Part shown: positions 27,926-37,188 of the stretch, one piece after another | Numbering within the stretch: the stretch's first letter is position 1 | How the letters are laid out: each line of letters begins with the position of its first letter | Translations under genes and position numbers: made by a program | Assembly (NCBI GenBank): GCA_016711045.1 | Contig: JADJTT010000016.1 | Location: 1 to 62,299 of the forward strand | DNA from: Saprospirales bacterium | GTDB taxonomy: Bacteria; Bacteroidota; Bacteroidia; Chitinophagales; Saprospiraceae | Direction of reading: 5' to 3' | Length of the DNA stretch: 62,299 nucleotides | The notes under the pieces: generated by a model | Told to the model about the DNA's origin: nothing | What the model saw: the letters and a program-made list of their open reading frames with translations, nothing else | Database searches by the model: none

Positions 27926-30900
27926 CTACCGCACCAACGTCAAACTTCCATTAAACACCAACACGATCCCGTCCGCAAACTCCAGCTCGGCCAAATACCC
28001 GAACACAGCCGGATTCATCGCTTTCCCCCGGAACGTGCCGTCCCAACCCTGACTGAGGTCGTTGGGCCTTAAGTCCAACCCCTCAAACACCTTTTCTCCC
28101 CACCGGTCGAAGATCATCAGACTGCGAATACGCACGACCTCGGGCCCTGCAAAAATCGTAAACACATCGTTGACCCCATCGGCATTCGGACTGAACAAGT
28201 TGGGAATGTAGACCCGCTGATTGCGCACCACATTCACCACCATACTGGCCTGGGCCGTACAACCCAGGGTGTCGGTGACAATAAGCAGATAGATGGTGGA
28301 AGCTCCCGGCTGGACAATGGGATCCGGGCAATCGGTGCAACTCAATCCTTCCGGTGGACTCCAGGCGTAGACATACACCCCACCCTGCGGTGTCACGGTG
28401 GCCGATAGTTGCTGCGATTCGCCCAACGCCAGGGTCAATCCGGACGGAAGCACTACATTGACTGGCGCCGGCTGCCCAATAGTGAAAGGCATCTCCAGGA
28501 TACACCCATTGGCATCGGTCACCATCAAATTGTACGCCCCCGGAAGCAGGTTGCTTTGGGAAACATCGCCCGTTGGTCCGTTGCCCCAATCATACACGTA
28601 CGGAGGTAATCCGCCGCTCACCGTAGCGCTGACAGCTCCTTCCGCCACCCCCGGACAAGCATCTTCCGTCATAAGGCTGATATCCAGTGAGGGAAGCACG
28701 GTCAGGGTGATGCGATGGGTGGAGTCGCAGCCATCCACAGTGTTAAATGCCTGGGTATACGTGCCGGAAGTAGAGACGAGTATTCCGAAAATAAGCAGGC
28801 TTTCCCCGCCGCAAATGGTGAATGATTCAGAAGTGGCCACCGTATCCAGCACGGTCAGCACAATGGTGTGCACCGAATCGCAGCCATTTTGTCCAATAAA
28901 TGCCTGTGAATAGTTACCGGCCACACTGGTTGGCACCCCAAAAACATCGACCGATTCATTGGCGCAGATGGTGTACATCTCGCTTGTAGCCAACGTATCG
29001 AGCACCGTCAACTGGATGGTGTGGGTCGAGTCGCAGTTGTGGACATTCTGGAAGGTTTGGGAATACGTGCCGGGGGTATTGACGGGGGTGCCAAAAATAT
29101 CGACCGGTTCGTTGGCACAGGTCGTCAGCACTTCGTTGGTCGACGAGGTATCGGCTACCGTAAGTACGACGGTGTGCGTCGAATCACATCCATTCACGCT
29201 GGCGAATAACTGGCTGTAGGTTCCGGCCACCGAAACCGGCGTCCCAAAGATCTGGACCGATTCGCCCTGGCAAATGCTCCACATTTCCTGCACATTCAAG
29301 GTGTCGAAAACGGCCAAAACGACAGTGTGTACCGAGTCGCAGCCGTTGAAACTCGTCGCCGTCTGGCTGTAGGTGCCGGCCACCGTGGTAGGCTGACCGA
29401 ACACGACGACGGGCTGATCGATGCAGGTGCTGCTATTTTCAGTCACCGCCGTGGTGTCGAGTACCGTCAGCACGATAGTGTGGACGGAGTCACAGCCGTT
29501 CTGCGCGGTGAATGTCTGCGAATAACTTCCCGCCAAATTAGTTGGCACACCGAAAACATCGACCGGTTCATTGGCACAAGTCAGGAGCATCTCAGCCGTC
29601 GCGAGGGTGTCGAGCACGGCGAGTTGGATGGTGTGGGTCGAGTCGCAGCCGCTTACATCCTGGAAAGTCATGACATAGTCCCCAGGCAAATTGACGGATG
29701 TGCCAAAAATATCGACGGTTTCGTTGGCACAAATGGTGAGTGCTTCTGTGGTCGTCTGGGCAGGGAGCACATCGAGGGTGAGGGTTTCAACCTTTACACA
29801 AGTACTGGAGGAATCCACATAGGAATAAATGCCACTGGTATTCAGCGTTTGGCCGTTGAAAACTACAGACGAATCGGCGCAAATGGTAGCCGCTGATGCC
29901 GTAAAAATAGTATCAGTCGCCTCCACCAATGTAATGGTCGACAAGGAGTCACATCCGTTGAAACCGGTGAGCAGGCCGGTATAGTCGCCCACCATGGAAA
30001 CAGGTTCGCCGAAAAGGACGATCGTATCGCCAGGGCAGAAAGCAAGCGTGTCGTACGATTGGGCGGAAGAGTATACCGTGATCCACACCGTATCGCTCTG
30101 CACCCCTCCACAGCTATCGATAGCCATAACCCAGTGCGCGCCGGGTTCGAGGGCCGTGTAGGTGGACTCGGTCGATCCATCCTGCCACTGGTAACTCGCA
30201 AAGCCGGGGCCTGCATCGAACCCCACTACTCCAAAGCCGCACATAACGGTGTCGGGACCCAGATCGAGCAGCGGCGGCGAATAGACCACGCTGAAGCTGC
30301 CGAGGTTGTCGCTCACATCGCATTCCAGTCCGTCGTAGCCGATAGCAGTTTGATCATTCACCCAAGCGAACAGGGTCGTATTGGGTCCTGCAGCCACGTT
30401 GACGGTCCAGGTCAGGCAGTTGTTCAGGGTCAGATCGCCCGGAAGGCTAAATACACCGAGCAGGTTTGCAGGACCAGCCGTCGGATCGCTGTCGTAGAAA
30501 TTCACCGGCGTACCGGCGTAGAGGATTCCCTCACCTTCATTGCACACCTCGACCATCACGCTCAGCGAATCGCCGTTGCAGGTGCCCACTATTACCTGGA
30601 AGAACGCGTCGGGCGCCACGAGGCAGGAGTCGATGCAAGTAGTTTCGCATAGCACTTGTTCGGGCAAGCTGGCAGCCAGGAAATTGGACCCTGGATCGGC
30701 AAGCGGCCAACTGATGGGATACACCGAAAGCGGATGCAACCCCTGGTAGGCATTCGGGAAGGTTGTTTGTGCCACGTTCAAGTCCTGTATGAAATCGCAA
30801 GAGTCGGTGGTAAGGCCGTCGAGGGTCAGGCGGGCCAGGAGCACATCCATCCCACCCGGACCGAAGTTGTTGATGGAGCCGGTGAGGTAGAGCAGCCCAC

Positions 30901-33025
30901 CCTGGTAGAGGATGTCGTATCCATATTCTGATCCATCAGCGCCGTATTGGCGCGCCCATTGGAGGTTGCCGTTCTTGTCGGTTTTGAGGAGAAAAAGGGC
31001 ATCGTTGTCGCCTGAAATATTGTAGGTGCCAAGTGCGAGGTAGCCGTCGGGCAGGTTGATCAGTCGGAAAAATCGTTCGGAGTTGCCGCCGGGAATGTCG
31101 AATACCTTCGCCCAAAGGACGTTGCCGGTATAGTCGGTCTTGAAAAGCTGGAGCTCTACGTCGGTAGCGCTGGTACCGTTCAAGTCGCCGAAAGAAGGAA
31201 TGACCAGTCCGTTATCGACCACGAGATCGACGGAATAGAGGCGGGCGTTGAAGTTGGACGTGACGTCCACCAGATAAAGGCGCGACCAAAGTTCATTGCC
31301 ATTCAGGTCGAGCTGGCTGAGCCCGGGGCGCATTTTATTGGTGCCGCCTCCGGCGAAATTATAGCGGCCGGTGGCATAGATGGAGTTGGTATGGACCACT
31401 ATTTTGGAAAAGGTCTCGCAGCTGCCCAGGTGGTAATTGTTGATCCAGACCTGGTTGCCGGTATTTCGGTCGAGCGCCATCAGCACGCCGTCGCAGCCGG
31501 CTCCCGGGGTGTTGTTGGGCGAGGTTTGGCCAGCGACGAGATAGTTTCCCCCAGGCCCTATTTCCTGGATACTGAGAAAACGGCCGGAAGAGAAGGTAGT
31601 CGTATCGGTCTGCCATAGCCAGATGAGCGCATCGTTCAGGTAGTCGTATTTAAACACAAAATTGGCGGTCGTATTGACAGGGGAGATCGCGGTACCTGTG
31701 CCGATCAAAAACTGATCGGAGTCGATCAGCAAGTCGGTGATCTGCTCCTTTTCCAGCGGGGTGCCTTTGATCGTGCGTTCCCAAATGGGGTGTGCATCGG
31801 CGTCGAGCAAGGCCACCATGCTGCTGTCGCCCATCCGGCCGCCGAGCAAGAATCCGCCTCCCGGCTCGGGGATGATGCGCTGGCCCAGTTCGGGGCCCAG
31901 GTCACCCAGTTGTTTGACGAAGGTGGTGGAGCAGGGGAGGGTGTCGAGGCAGGAGCATCCAGGGAGTTCCATGATTTCCGACTCGATCCCCTGGGTAGCC
32001 ATATTGGCCTGATTCCATAGAAAATCCTCGTCGGATATCACCAGGGAAATGGGCTGATCGTAATTATATTGGATGAAGTTGGTCGTAATGATCAGGTCGT
32101 TAAACAGGGGGCAGTCGTTGTTTTGTAAATCCGGATTCAGCGGAATTTTTCCAAAAAGGATATCACTGTGCCCAGGCGTATCAAATTCCTCGGTATGTCC
32201 CGTAAAATAGATAGCGTTGCCACTGATAATGGACGACAGGCTCCAGTCGTAAGAAGGGGTGCCTACCCCTTTGGCCCAGAGCACGTTTCCGGCTTTGTCG
32301 GTGCGGATAAAATAGATTTCTTCGACTCCATTTTTCTTATAAAATCCTTGCAGGACATATCCGTCGGGCAGTGGGAGCAGGTTTCGGGCAAATACTTCCG
32401 TGCCTCCGTTTATGGTATAACTTTTTCCCCAAAGTAAATTTCCATCCAGGTCGAGTTTGAAGAGATGGGCGCCTGCACTGGTCAGGTTGCTGCCCGTAAG
32501 GGACCCACGGCCCAGGGCGACGACCGTATCTCCTTCCCAGACGAGATCTTCGGTATACGTGCGGGCCAGTTGGTTGGGGGTGTTAAAATAGACCCGGGCC
32601 CAATCCAAATTTCCGGATAGATCGGTTTTGAATACCGAGGCCCTGATTTTATCCAGTCCGCCGCCGCTGTACCGTTGGGCGCCGGCCAGGTAAAGATCAT
32701 TCCCAACCAGCGTATGCCCCAGGAAGTGGTCGCTAGTGCCACCCAGGTCAAAGTGTCTTTGCCACAGCGGGGCGCCGGTGTTTTTATCCATTTCGAAAAA
32801 ATAGTTGTCGTTACCTCCGACTTCCACCAATCCGTAGGCAATATAGTTTCCATTGGTGGGGTTTTCCAGCATACCGTCGATGCGGGGGTACAATGGGGAA
32901 GCCCAGGTTCGAAACCATACGAAATCGAGTGTACTCAGATCAAATTTTGCAAGGTAATGCGCGTTGGGTACTACAAATTGATCGCGGCCCGCAAGGATCA
33001 GATACCCTTGAGAATCGAAAAACAT
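27926..33025 (-). CDS. Giant secreted protein, C-terminal part: propellers, 9 repeats, CHU_C
   Basis: This 1699-codon frame is the downstream part of one gene with 33184-34716. In order it has two blocks of beta-propeller-like repeats (GNLLWGKSY, GNVLWAKGVG, GNELWSRLYL), a CARDB-like module near residue 870 and an Ig/PKD-like module (YQWQDGSTESTYTALEPGAH). Nine 50-residue repeats follow, each with two Cys (TYSQTFQNVHNCDSTHTIQL), then a SprB-like unit (GGLPPYVYDWGNGP). The end is a CHU_C domain (NLFSPNADGVNDVFTI, IFDRWGEKVFEG), the type-B sorting signal for type IX secretion. It has no start signal of its own; its apparent ATG follows an open upstream frame. It is likely a surface-attached adhesin/protease. 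Confidence 0.8.
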   Translation of the reverse strand: MFFDSQGYLILAGRDQFVVPNAHYLAKFDLSTLDFVWFRTWASPLYPRIDGMLENPTNGNYIAYGLVEVGGNDNYFFEMDKNTGAPLWQRHFDLGGTSDHFLGHTLVGNDLYLAGAQRYSGGGLDKIRASVFKTDLSGNLDWARVYFNTPNQLARTYTEDLVWEGDTVVALGRGSLTGSNLTSAGAHLFKLDLDGNLLWGKSYTINGGTEVFARNLLPLPDGYVLQGFYKKNGVEEIYFIRTDKAGNVLWAKGVGTPSYDWSLSSIISGNAIYFTGHTEEFDTPGHSDILFGKIPLNPDLQNNDCPLFNDLIITTNFIQYNYDQPISLVISDEDFLWNQANMATQGIESEIMELPGCSCLDTLPCSTTFVKQLGDLGPELGQRIIPEPGGGFLLGGRMGDSSMVALLDADAHPIWERTIKGTPLEKEQITDLLIDSDQFLIGTGTAISPVNTTANFVFKYDYLNDALIWLWQTDTTTFSSGRFLSIQEIGPGGNYLVAGQTSPNNTPGAGCDGVLMALDRNTGNQVWINNYHLGSCETFSKIVVHTNSIYATGRYNFAGGGTNKMRPGLSQLDLNGNELWSRLYLVDVTSNFNARLYSVDLVVDNGLVIPSFGDLNGTSATDVELQLFKTDYTGNVLWAKVFDIPGGNSERFFRLINLPDGYLALGTYNISGDNDALFLLKTDKNGNLQWARQYGADGSEYGYDILYQGGLLYLTGSINNFGPGGMDVLLARLTLDGLTTDSCDFIQDLNVAQTTFPNAYQGLHPLSVYPISWPLADPGSNFLAASLPEQVLCETTCIDSCLVAPDAFFQVIVGTCNGDSLSVMVEVCNEGEGILYAGTPVNFYDSDPTAGPANLLGVFSLPGDLTLNNCLTWTVNVAAGPNTTLFAWVNDQTAIGYDGLECDVSDNLGSFSVVYSPPLLDLGPDTVMCGFGVVGFDAGPGFASYQWQDGSTESTYTALEPGAHWVMAIDSCGGVQSDTVWITVYSSAQSYDTLAFCPGDTIVLFGEPVSMVGDYTGLLTGFNGCDSLSTITLVEATDTIFTASAATICADSSVVFNGQTLNTSGIYSYVDSSSTCVKVETLTLDVLPAQTTTEALTICANETVDIFGTSVNLPGDYVMTFQDVSGCDSTHTIQLAVLDTLATAEMLLTCANEPVDVFGVPTNLAGSYSQTFTAQNGCDSVHTIVLTVLDTTAVTENSSTCIDQPVVVFGQPTTVAGTYSQTATSFNGCDSVHTVVLAVFDTLNVQEMWSICQGESVQIFGTPVSVAGTYSQLFASVNGCDSTHTVVLTVADTSSTNEVLTTCANEPVDIFGTPVNTPGTYSQTFQNVHNCDSTHTIQLTVLDTLATSEMYTICANESVDVFGVPTSVAGNYSQAFIGQNGCDSVHTIVLTVLDTVATSESFTICGGESLLIFGILVSTSGTYTQAFNTVDGCDSTHRITLTVLPSLDISLMTEDACPGVAEGAVSATVSGGLPPYVYDWGNGPTGDVSQSNLLPGAYNLMVTDANGCILEMPFTIGQPAPVNVVLPSGLTLALGESQQLSATVTPQGGVYVYAWSPPEGLSCTDCPDPIVQPGASTIYLLIVTDTLGCTAQASMVVNVVRNQRVYIPNLFSPNADGVNDVFTIFAGPEVVRIRSLMIFDRWGEKVFEGLDLRPNDLSQGWDGTFRGKAMNPAVFGYLAELEFADGIVLVFNGSLTLVR
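28690..30060 (-). repeat. Nine tandem ~150-bp coding repeats
   Basis: Nine units of about 50 codons share the pattern C-x(5)-VDIFGTPVN-x-AGTYSQTF-x(4)-GCDS-x-HTIVLTVLDT. Units 3 and 4 resemble 7 and 8 more closely than their neighbours, which points to duplication of a multi-unit block. Two Cys per unit suggest one disulfide each in an exported stalk. Confidence 0.8.
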
Positions 33026-33183
33026 GGTGCGGACGAACTCCTCCGAATTGGGGATGGCGTCAAATGCGCGTTCCCACAGGATGGAGCCGCTCGCATCAAC
33101 CTCCAGAAGGAGAGATTGGGTGTCATCTCCGCCGCCGAGCAGGAAATTGCCGTTTGGCGCCTGGATTATGTAAAAGCCCCAAT

Positions 33184-34716
33184 TCAGAAATACCTTCGCT
33201 TCCTATCGTTTTGATGAACCCGGATCTCGCAATCGCTCTGCTGGGTAAAAGCGAAAATGAGCTGGCAGTATTGGTCATTGCATAGCCCATTGTCTACATC
33301 CAGGCAAATTGTGTAGGCGCCTTCCGAAGGAAATACATAGGAAAATGACTGGGTATTGGCCACTGCCACCCCATTTACAGACCAATTGAAGTCAGTACCT
33401 CCTGAACTGTTGTTCGCAAAATTGACGATCTCTCCCGGCGCCGGGAAAAGGTTGGTGGGTTCAAAAGACGCCACCACCGGACAGATCACCTCAATAGTAT
33501 CCTGTACCGAGTCGAAACAATTGGGATCGGCGTTGGTGGTTTCCAGGGTGACAATGAATGTGCCGAGGTTGTTGAAGGTATAAGACGCATTCACGCCATT
33601 CCCAACCGGCACCCCGTCGAGGAGCCACTGGTAGCTGGAAGCGTTGGTGCTGGTATTGGTGAAATTGACGGTGGTGCCGATGTCGATGAGATTGGCCGAA
33701 GAAGAAAAACCAGCGGTAAGGGCACTGAGGCATGGATCCTGACAACCATCCGAATCGAGCAGGCTGTAACGCACGTTGTCGATATGCCAGGCCATCCGGT
33801 CGGCCTGGCCCTGTGTAAATGCCGAGTAGCAATCCCAATCGCCGTAGTCCATATAGTTCCAGTACATATCGGGCTGGTCGGTGGCAAAGCCCGATTGGGT
33901 ATCGGTGGTGCAACTATTCACCGAGCCACCGCAGGGCACCGGCACGGTCGACTCGTCGGGTGGAGTGTCGCATACCCGATCCCCATCTGCCAGGCAGTCG
34001 TCGTTGGCACACCCCCCTTCGAAGGTGTGGTAAAGCCCCAGATAGTGCCCCATTTCGTGGATTTGCACGCCGGAGTTGCCGTTGGAGCTTCCAAACCATT
34101 TGGCCTCCATTACAATACCATCTTTTGCCCCACCGTGTGCAGCGGGGAAATAGGCATAACCGGCCACCGCACACCCGTTGTTGTTGCAGATCTCCCGCAC
34201 CAGCCAGATGTTGATATAGCGTAAAGGATCCCACCGGATAAGATCCTTGAGTGCGAGGTCCTGGGTCGTGTAGTCCAATTCGGTAAGGGGCGATTGTACC
34301 CGGTTGATACCCGTGGTGGCGTTCCCGTCCGGATCGCGTTGGGCCAGACAAAACTGGATCTGGGTATTGACGCCGGTGGCCTGGTCGTAGTATCCGGTAT
34401 TGGCAAATGCCTCGTTGAGATGTTGTATTCCCTGAAGTACCAGGGCGTCGGAGATGTTTTCGGCTCCGTTATCGTGGATGATGTGCACGACAACGGGGAG
34501 GACGAAAGGAAGTTGTTGCCCACGTGTGGGTATTCCTTTTGAAAGGTATTCGGCATACGCCTTTTCTGTCAACTCAAAAACATCGCGCAGCCCCGGATTT
34601 TCCTGAAAAAAAGCTTCCCGAAAATAGTTCGATGCACAAAAATCAGCATCTGGTTGCTCCCGTGCATTGAACAGAAACAGCAGAGGCAACAAGAAAAAGA
34701 GGGAATATATTTTCAT
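33184..34716 (-). CDS. Giant secreted protein, N-terminal part: M43 metalloprotease and PKD
   Basis: The signal peptide MKIYSLFFLLPLLFLFNA starts a pappalysin-type M43 zinc protease. The metal motif is HEMGHYLGLYH near residues 220-230, with the Met-turn YWNYMDYG. Two PKD modules follow (SYQWLLDGVPVGNGVNASYT and DFNWSVNGVAVANTQSFSYV). The frame ends at 33184 after DCEIRVHQNDRK. Removing one base from CCC (33219-33221) and one from CCCC (33177-33180) yields FIKTIGSEGISELGFYIIQA and PNGNFLLGG. That parallels FVKQLGDLGPELGQRIIPEP inside the downstream frame, so the two frames are one gene of about 2260 codons. Confidence 0.85.
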   Translation of the reverse strand: MKIYSLFFLLPLLFLFNAREQPDADFCASNYFREAFFQENPGLRDVFELTEKAYAEYLSKGIPTRGQQLPFVLPVVVHIIHDNGAENISDALVLQGIQHLNEAFANTGYYDQATGVNTQIQFCLAQRDPDGNATTGINRVQSPLTELDYTTQDLALKDLIRWDPLRYINIWLVREICNNNGCAVAGYAYFPAAHGGAKDGIVMEAKWFGSSNGNSGVQIHEMGHYLGLYHTFEGGCANDDCLADGDRVCDTPPDESTVPVPCGGSVNSCTTDTQSGFATDQPDMYWNYMDYGDWDCYSAFTQGQADRMAWHIDNVRYSLLDSDGCQDPCLSALTAGFSSSANLIDIGTTVNFTNTSTNASSYQWLLDGVPVGNGVNASYTFNNLGTFIVTLETTNADPNCFDSVQDTIEVICPVVASFEPTNLFPAPGEIVNFANNSSGGTDFNWSVNGVAVANTQSFSYVFPSEGAYTICLDVDNGLCNDQYCQLIFAFTQQSDCEIRVHQNDRKRRYF

Positions 34717-34747
34717 GTCGCGGGTTTAAGGGGGGCGTTGACAAAAA

Positions 34748-35680
34748 CTATTTCACCATAGCGTACCGGCTTTTGGGTAGTTTCTCACTAAACGTATTCA
34801 TGGACCGGAACCGGCCGCGAACCCCAGGCCTGCTAAATAAGGCTTTTATCAGGAAGATGAGAGTCTTGTGCAGTTGGAACGTTTTTAAGGAGCGCAAAAG
34901 TCGAAGTGCTTCAGGCGCTTCGGTGGGAAATTGTGCGGCGTGCACCAAATGGTCGTTTTCAAACAGGGCCCGGCTGCGTTCTGTGGGAGGGAAACTCCGC
35001 TCCAGTTCGTTTTTGGTGTCCCGCACCATGATATTCACCCCATTCCACCATCCGTTGCGGGCTTCTTCTAATGTTTCGCCTTTGAGATTGTAAGGATGGG
35101 CGGGGGAATAGGACTCAAACAAGAGTTTGAATTCGGGGTAGGTTTGCAAAAAGTCGCGATTGGCCTGCCGGACATGCTGGTAGTCGCAGTCATCGACCAC
35201 GATCACACAATTGTCTGCCAGATAGGGCTGAATCAGCAGCAGGCACATCAGTTGGCTGCGGTAATCATGTGGCCCATCTACAAAGTAGAGCCCTACTTTT
35301 TTACCATTCAGGTGGGTGTCCAGGTTTTCCAGCGCATCTTCGTAGTCCTGGTTGATCAACCCGGCATTGGAGATGCCTAGTTTTTCCATCCGGTTATTTA
35401 CGATCGTCAAGTTTTTGTGATCCGGATCGAAAAAGGCAAAGTTGTCAATGCCGTAGGCAGTTCCGACCTCCAGGGCCTTCGCTACCGACAAAAGGGTCAG
35501 TCCCTGATATACCCCAACTTCGAGGTAGCACTGATCAGGGGTCACGAGGTGCCTGCCCAATCGTTGCAATGTTCCGAAAAGTTTTTTGCCTGAGTAGCCG
35601 GTCAGAATTTCGTTTTCAAAAAGAGGACCGTTTTCCTCGGCATCCCGGATGTCGTTGATGAGCGTTTTCAAATCTGCCAT
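34748..35680 (-). CDS. Class I SAM methyltransferase (Methyltransf_24-like)
   Basis: The 310-residue product has SAM motif I as CYLEVGVYQGLTLLSVAKAL (about residues 50-70), then YGIDNFAFFD, and a strand with the acidic motif VGLYFVDGPHDYRSQLMCLL. CVIVVDDCDYQHVRQANRDF follows. This pattern is that of Methyltransf_24 enzymes, often linked to surface glycan or natural-product methylation. No signal peptide is present. It lies 68 bp after the start region of the metalloprotease gene. The acceptor is unknown. Confidence 0.75.
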   Translation of the reverse strand: MADLKTLINDIRDAEENGPLFENEILTGYSGKKLFGTLQRLGRHLVTPDQCYLEVGVYQGLTLLSVAKALEVGTAYGIDNFAFFDPDHKNLTIVNNRMEKLGISNAGLINQDYEDALENLDTHLNGKKVGLYFVDGPHDYRSQLMCLLLIQPYLADNCVIVVDDCDYQHVRQANRDFLQTYPEFKLLFESYSPAHPYNLKGETLEEARNGWWNGVNIMVRDTKNELERSFPPTERSRALFENDHLVHAAQFPTEAPEALRLLRSLKTFQLHKTLIFLIKALFSRPGVRGRFRSMNTFSEKLPKSRYAMVK

Positions 35681-35732
35681 GGTAATTTTTTAAGGCGCTT
35701 AAAAATAGGAAAATTTACCATAGCATACCCTC

Positions 35733-37064
35733 TCAATCACACCCTAAATCCGCCCTCGACTGCGGATCGTTGTTGGGAAAGCAATTTCCCGACACGATGA
35801 ATGTGGGCTGATAACGCATGAGGTCCGGATCGTACAGGGCGTGTTCCAAAAAGGCAGTGATGTCGCTGACCTCCTTGCTGCTCAGCCCGAGAGGCTTGAA
35901 GCCGGATGCCAACTGGGATGAAGGCACGGCCGGGTTTTCCGATACGCCTGCGTTCAGGTATTCCACGACGGCGCGGATGCTGCGAAAGCTGGCGCCGTGC
36001 CCATAGAAGGGCGAATCGGCCAGGTTATAGAGCTGGGGTACTTTGAACTTATAGTTGTCGGCCGGATTGTTGGTGAAGCCTCCGCGTCCCTTGTTCTCCA
36101 CACTGTTTTCATCGGACTTGAACGTGGGCTCGGGGCATAGATACAGATCTTCCATCCCGATCGCGTCAAACTCCATGTTGGCCAGCGACGGACCGTTGTG
36201 GCAACTCGCGCATTCGGCTTTGCCGAAAAAGAGCAGAGCGCCGCGTTTTTCCTCCTCCGTCATAGCCGTATATTTCCCCCGAAGCCAGTCCTGAAAAGGC
36301 GCTTTATTGGCCAGCACGGTACGCTCGAAAGCACCGATGGCCAGCCCCGCTGTCTGGCGTGTATAACGCTCGGATACGGGCACATCCGGAAAGGCGGCAT
36401 CGAAAAGCACCCCGTAGGAGCTGGTCGTGATAAAGGGCTTCTCAATCATCATCCGATGCACGTTGAGCCCTGCGATGGCCTGGGTTTCCAACCCTTCATA
36501 CCCCAGGTTGTTGGTTTCCTTGGGCGTGCCTGCCGTCCAGGAATCCTGAGTGCCGGCATTGAGGCCCACCGCCCCGAACTGCCCGTTCCACAGCATGACC
36601 TGCTGGTAGGCCGTATTCAATACCGAAGGCGTCCGGATAGGCTGCACATCGACTTCGGTCGCTGTGTAGTCGCCGTTTTTTGTCCGGTTGAAAAAGCCGA
36701 CGCCCCCGTCGGAAATGCCCTGGTGGCGGCCTGCCTGGAAGCCGGCAGCGGCAAAATGACAGCTGGCACAGGAATAGGCCTCCATGTTCTCGGCATGCAT
36801 GGGCGCCAATCCCAATGCCGTCTCGTGGTAGAGCAGTTGTCCCAGCTTTACCTTGTACGTACTGAGGGGATTGTTGGGGTCTTGCGGTATCTGCTCCAAC
36901 CGGTCGGATGCGGGAAGAATGTAATAAGCCGAACCTTTTCCTCCCGAAGCGGCATCCAGCGCATCGAGAAGTTGCAGGTTCAGGTCGTTGGCAGAATTAT
37001 CCTTGGCACAGCCCATAGCTGTAAGGATAAAACCGGCACATAAGAGGGTGACATGGATTTTCAT
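35733..37064 (-). CDS. Di-haem cytochrome c peroxidase family lipoprotein
   Basis: I take the ATG at 37064, where MKIHVTLLCAGFILTAMGC is a lipoprotein signal with the lipobox Cys; the frame continues upstream without one. Two CxxCH haem sites are seen (SCASCHFAAAG and ECASCHNGPS), with LGQLLYHETALGL before the first. YKFKVPQLYNLADSPFYGHG follows, as in the MauG/CcpA family. The 443-residue enzyme would face the periplasm and reduce hydrogen peroxide, or act as a MauG-like oxidase. Without biochemical data the substrate stays open. Confidence 0.85.
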   Translation of the reverse strand: MKIHVTLLCAGFILTAMGCAKDNSANDLNLQLLDALDAASGGKGSAYYILPASDRLEQIPQDPNNPLSTYKVKLGQLLYHETALGLAPMHAENMEAYSCASCHFAAAGFQAGRHQGISDGGVGFFNRTKNGDYTATEVDVQPIRTPSVLNTAYQQVMLWNGQFGAVGLNAGTQDSWTAGTPKETNNLGYEGLETQAIAGLNVHRMMIEKPFITTSSYGVLFDAAFPDVPVSERYTRQTAGLAIGAFERTVLANKAPFQDWLRGKYTAMTEEEKRGALLFFGKAECASCHNGPSLANMEFDAIGMEDLYLCPEPTFKSDENSVENKGRGGFTNNPADNYKFKVPQLYNLADSPFYGHGASFRSIRAVVEYLNAGVSENPAVPSSQLASGFKPLGLSSKEVSDITAFLEHALYDPDLMRYQPTFIVSGNCFPNNDPQSRADLGCD

Positions 37065-37085
37065 ATGCTCATCTGTTTGATGCCC

Positions 37086-37118
37086 AATGTAATCCAGTTT
37101 TGGAAACTGGACTACATT
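37086..37118. promoter_or_regulatory. Inverted repeat in a divergent promoter region
   Basis: AATGTAATCCAGTTT and AAACTGGACTACATT are complementary at 14 of 15 positions with a 3-nt loop. The site lies between the peroxidase start (37064) and the CocE-type hydrolase start (37189). It is placed to be an operator acting on both. A near-consensus -7 box, TATCTTTC, lies at 37155-37162 before the hydrolase. Confidence 0.5.
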
Positions 37119-37188
37119 TCTGCGAGAAAGAATTTCCGACCGGTGAAAAGTAGTTATCTTTCGTGTCTTATTTTCCAAATTTTAACCC

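Noticed and set aside
28690..30060. Coding repeats as a diversity-generating retroelement target
   Set aside because: No reverse transcriptase, template repeat or adenine-biased variation is seen. The four-helix gene at 54574 is of the IVS type and too far away to be an Avd.
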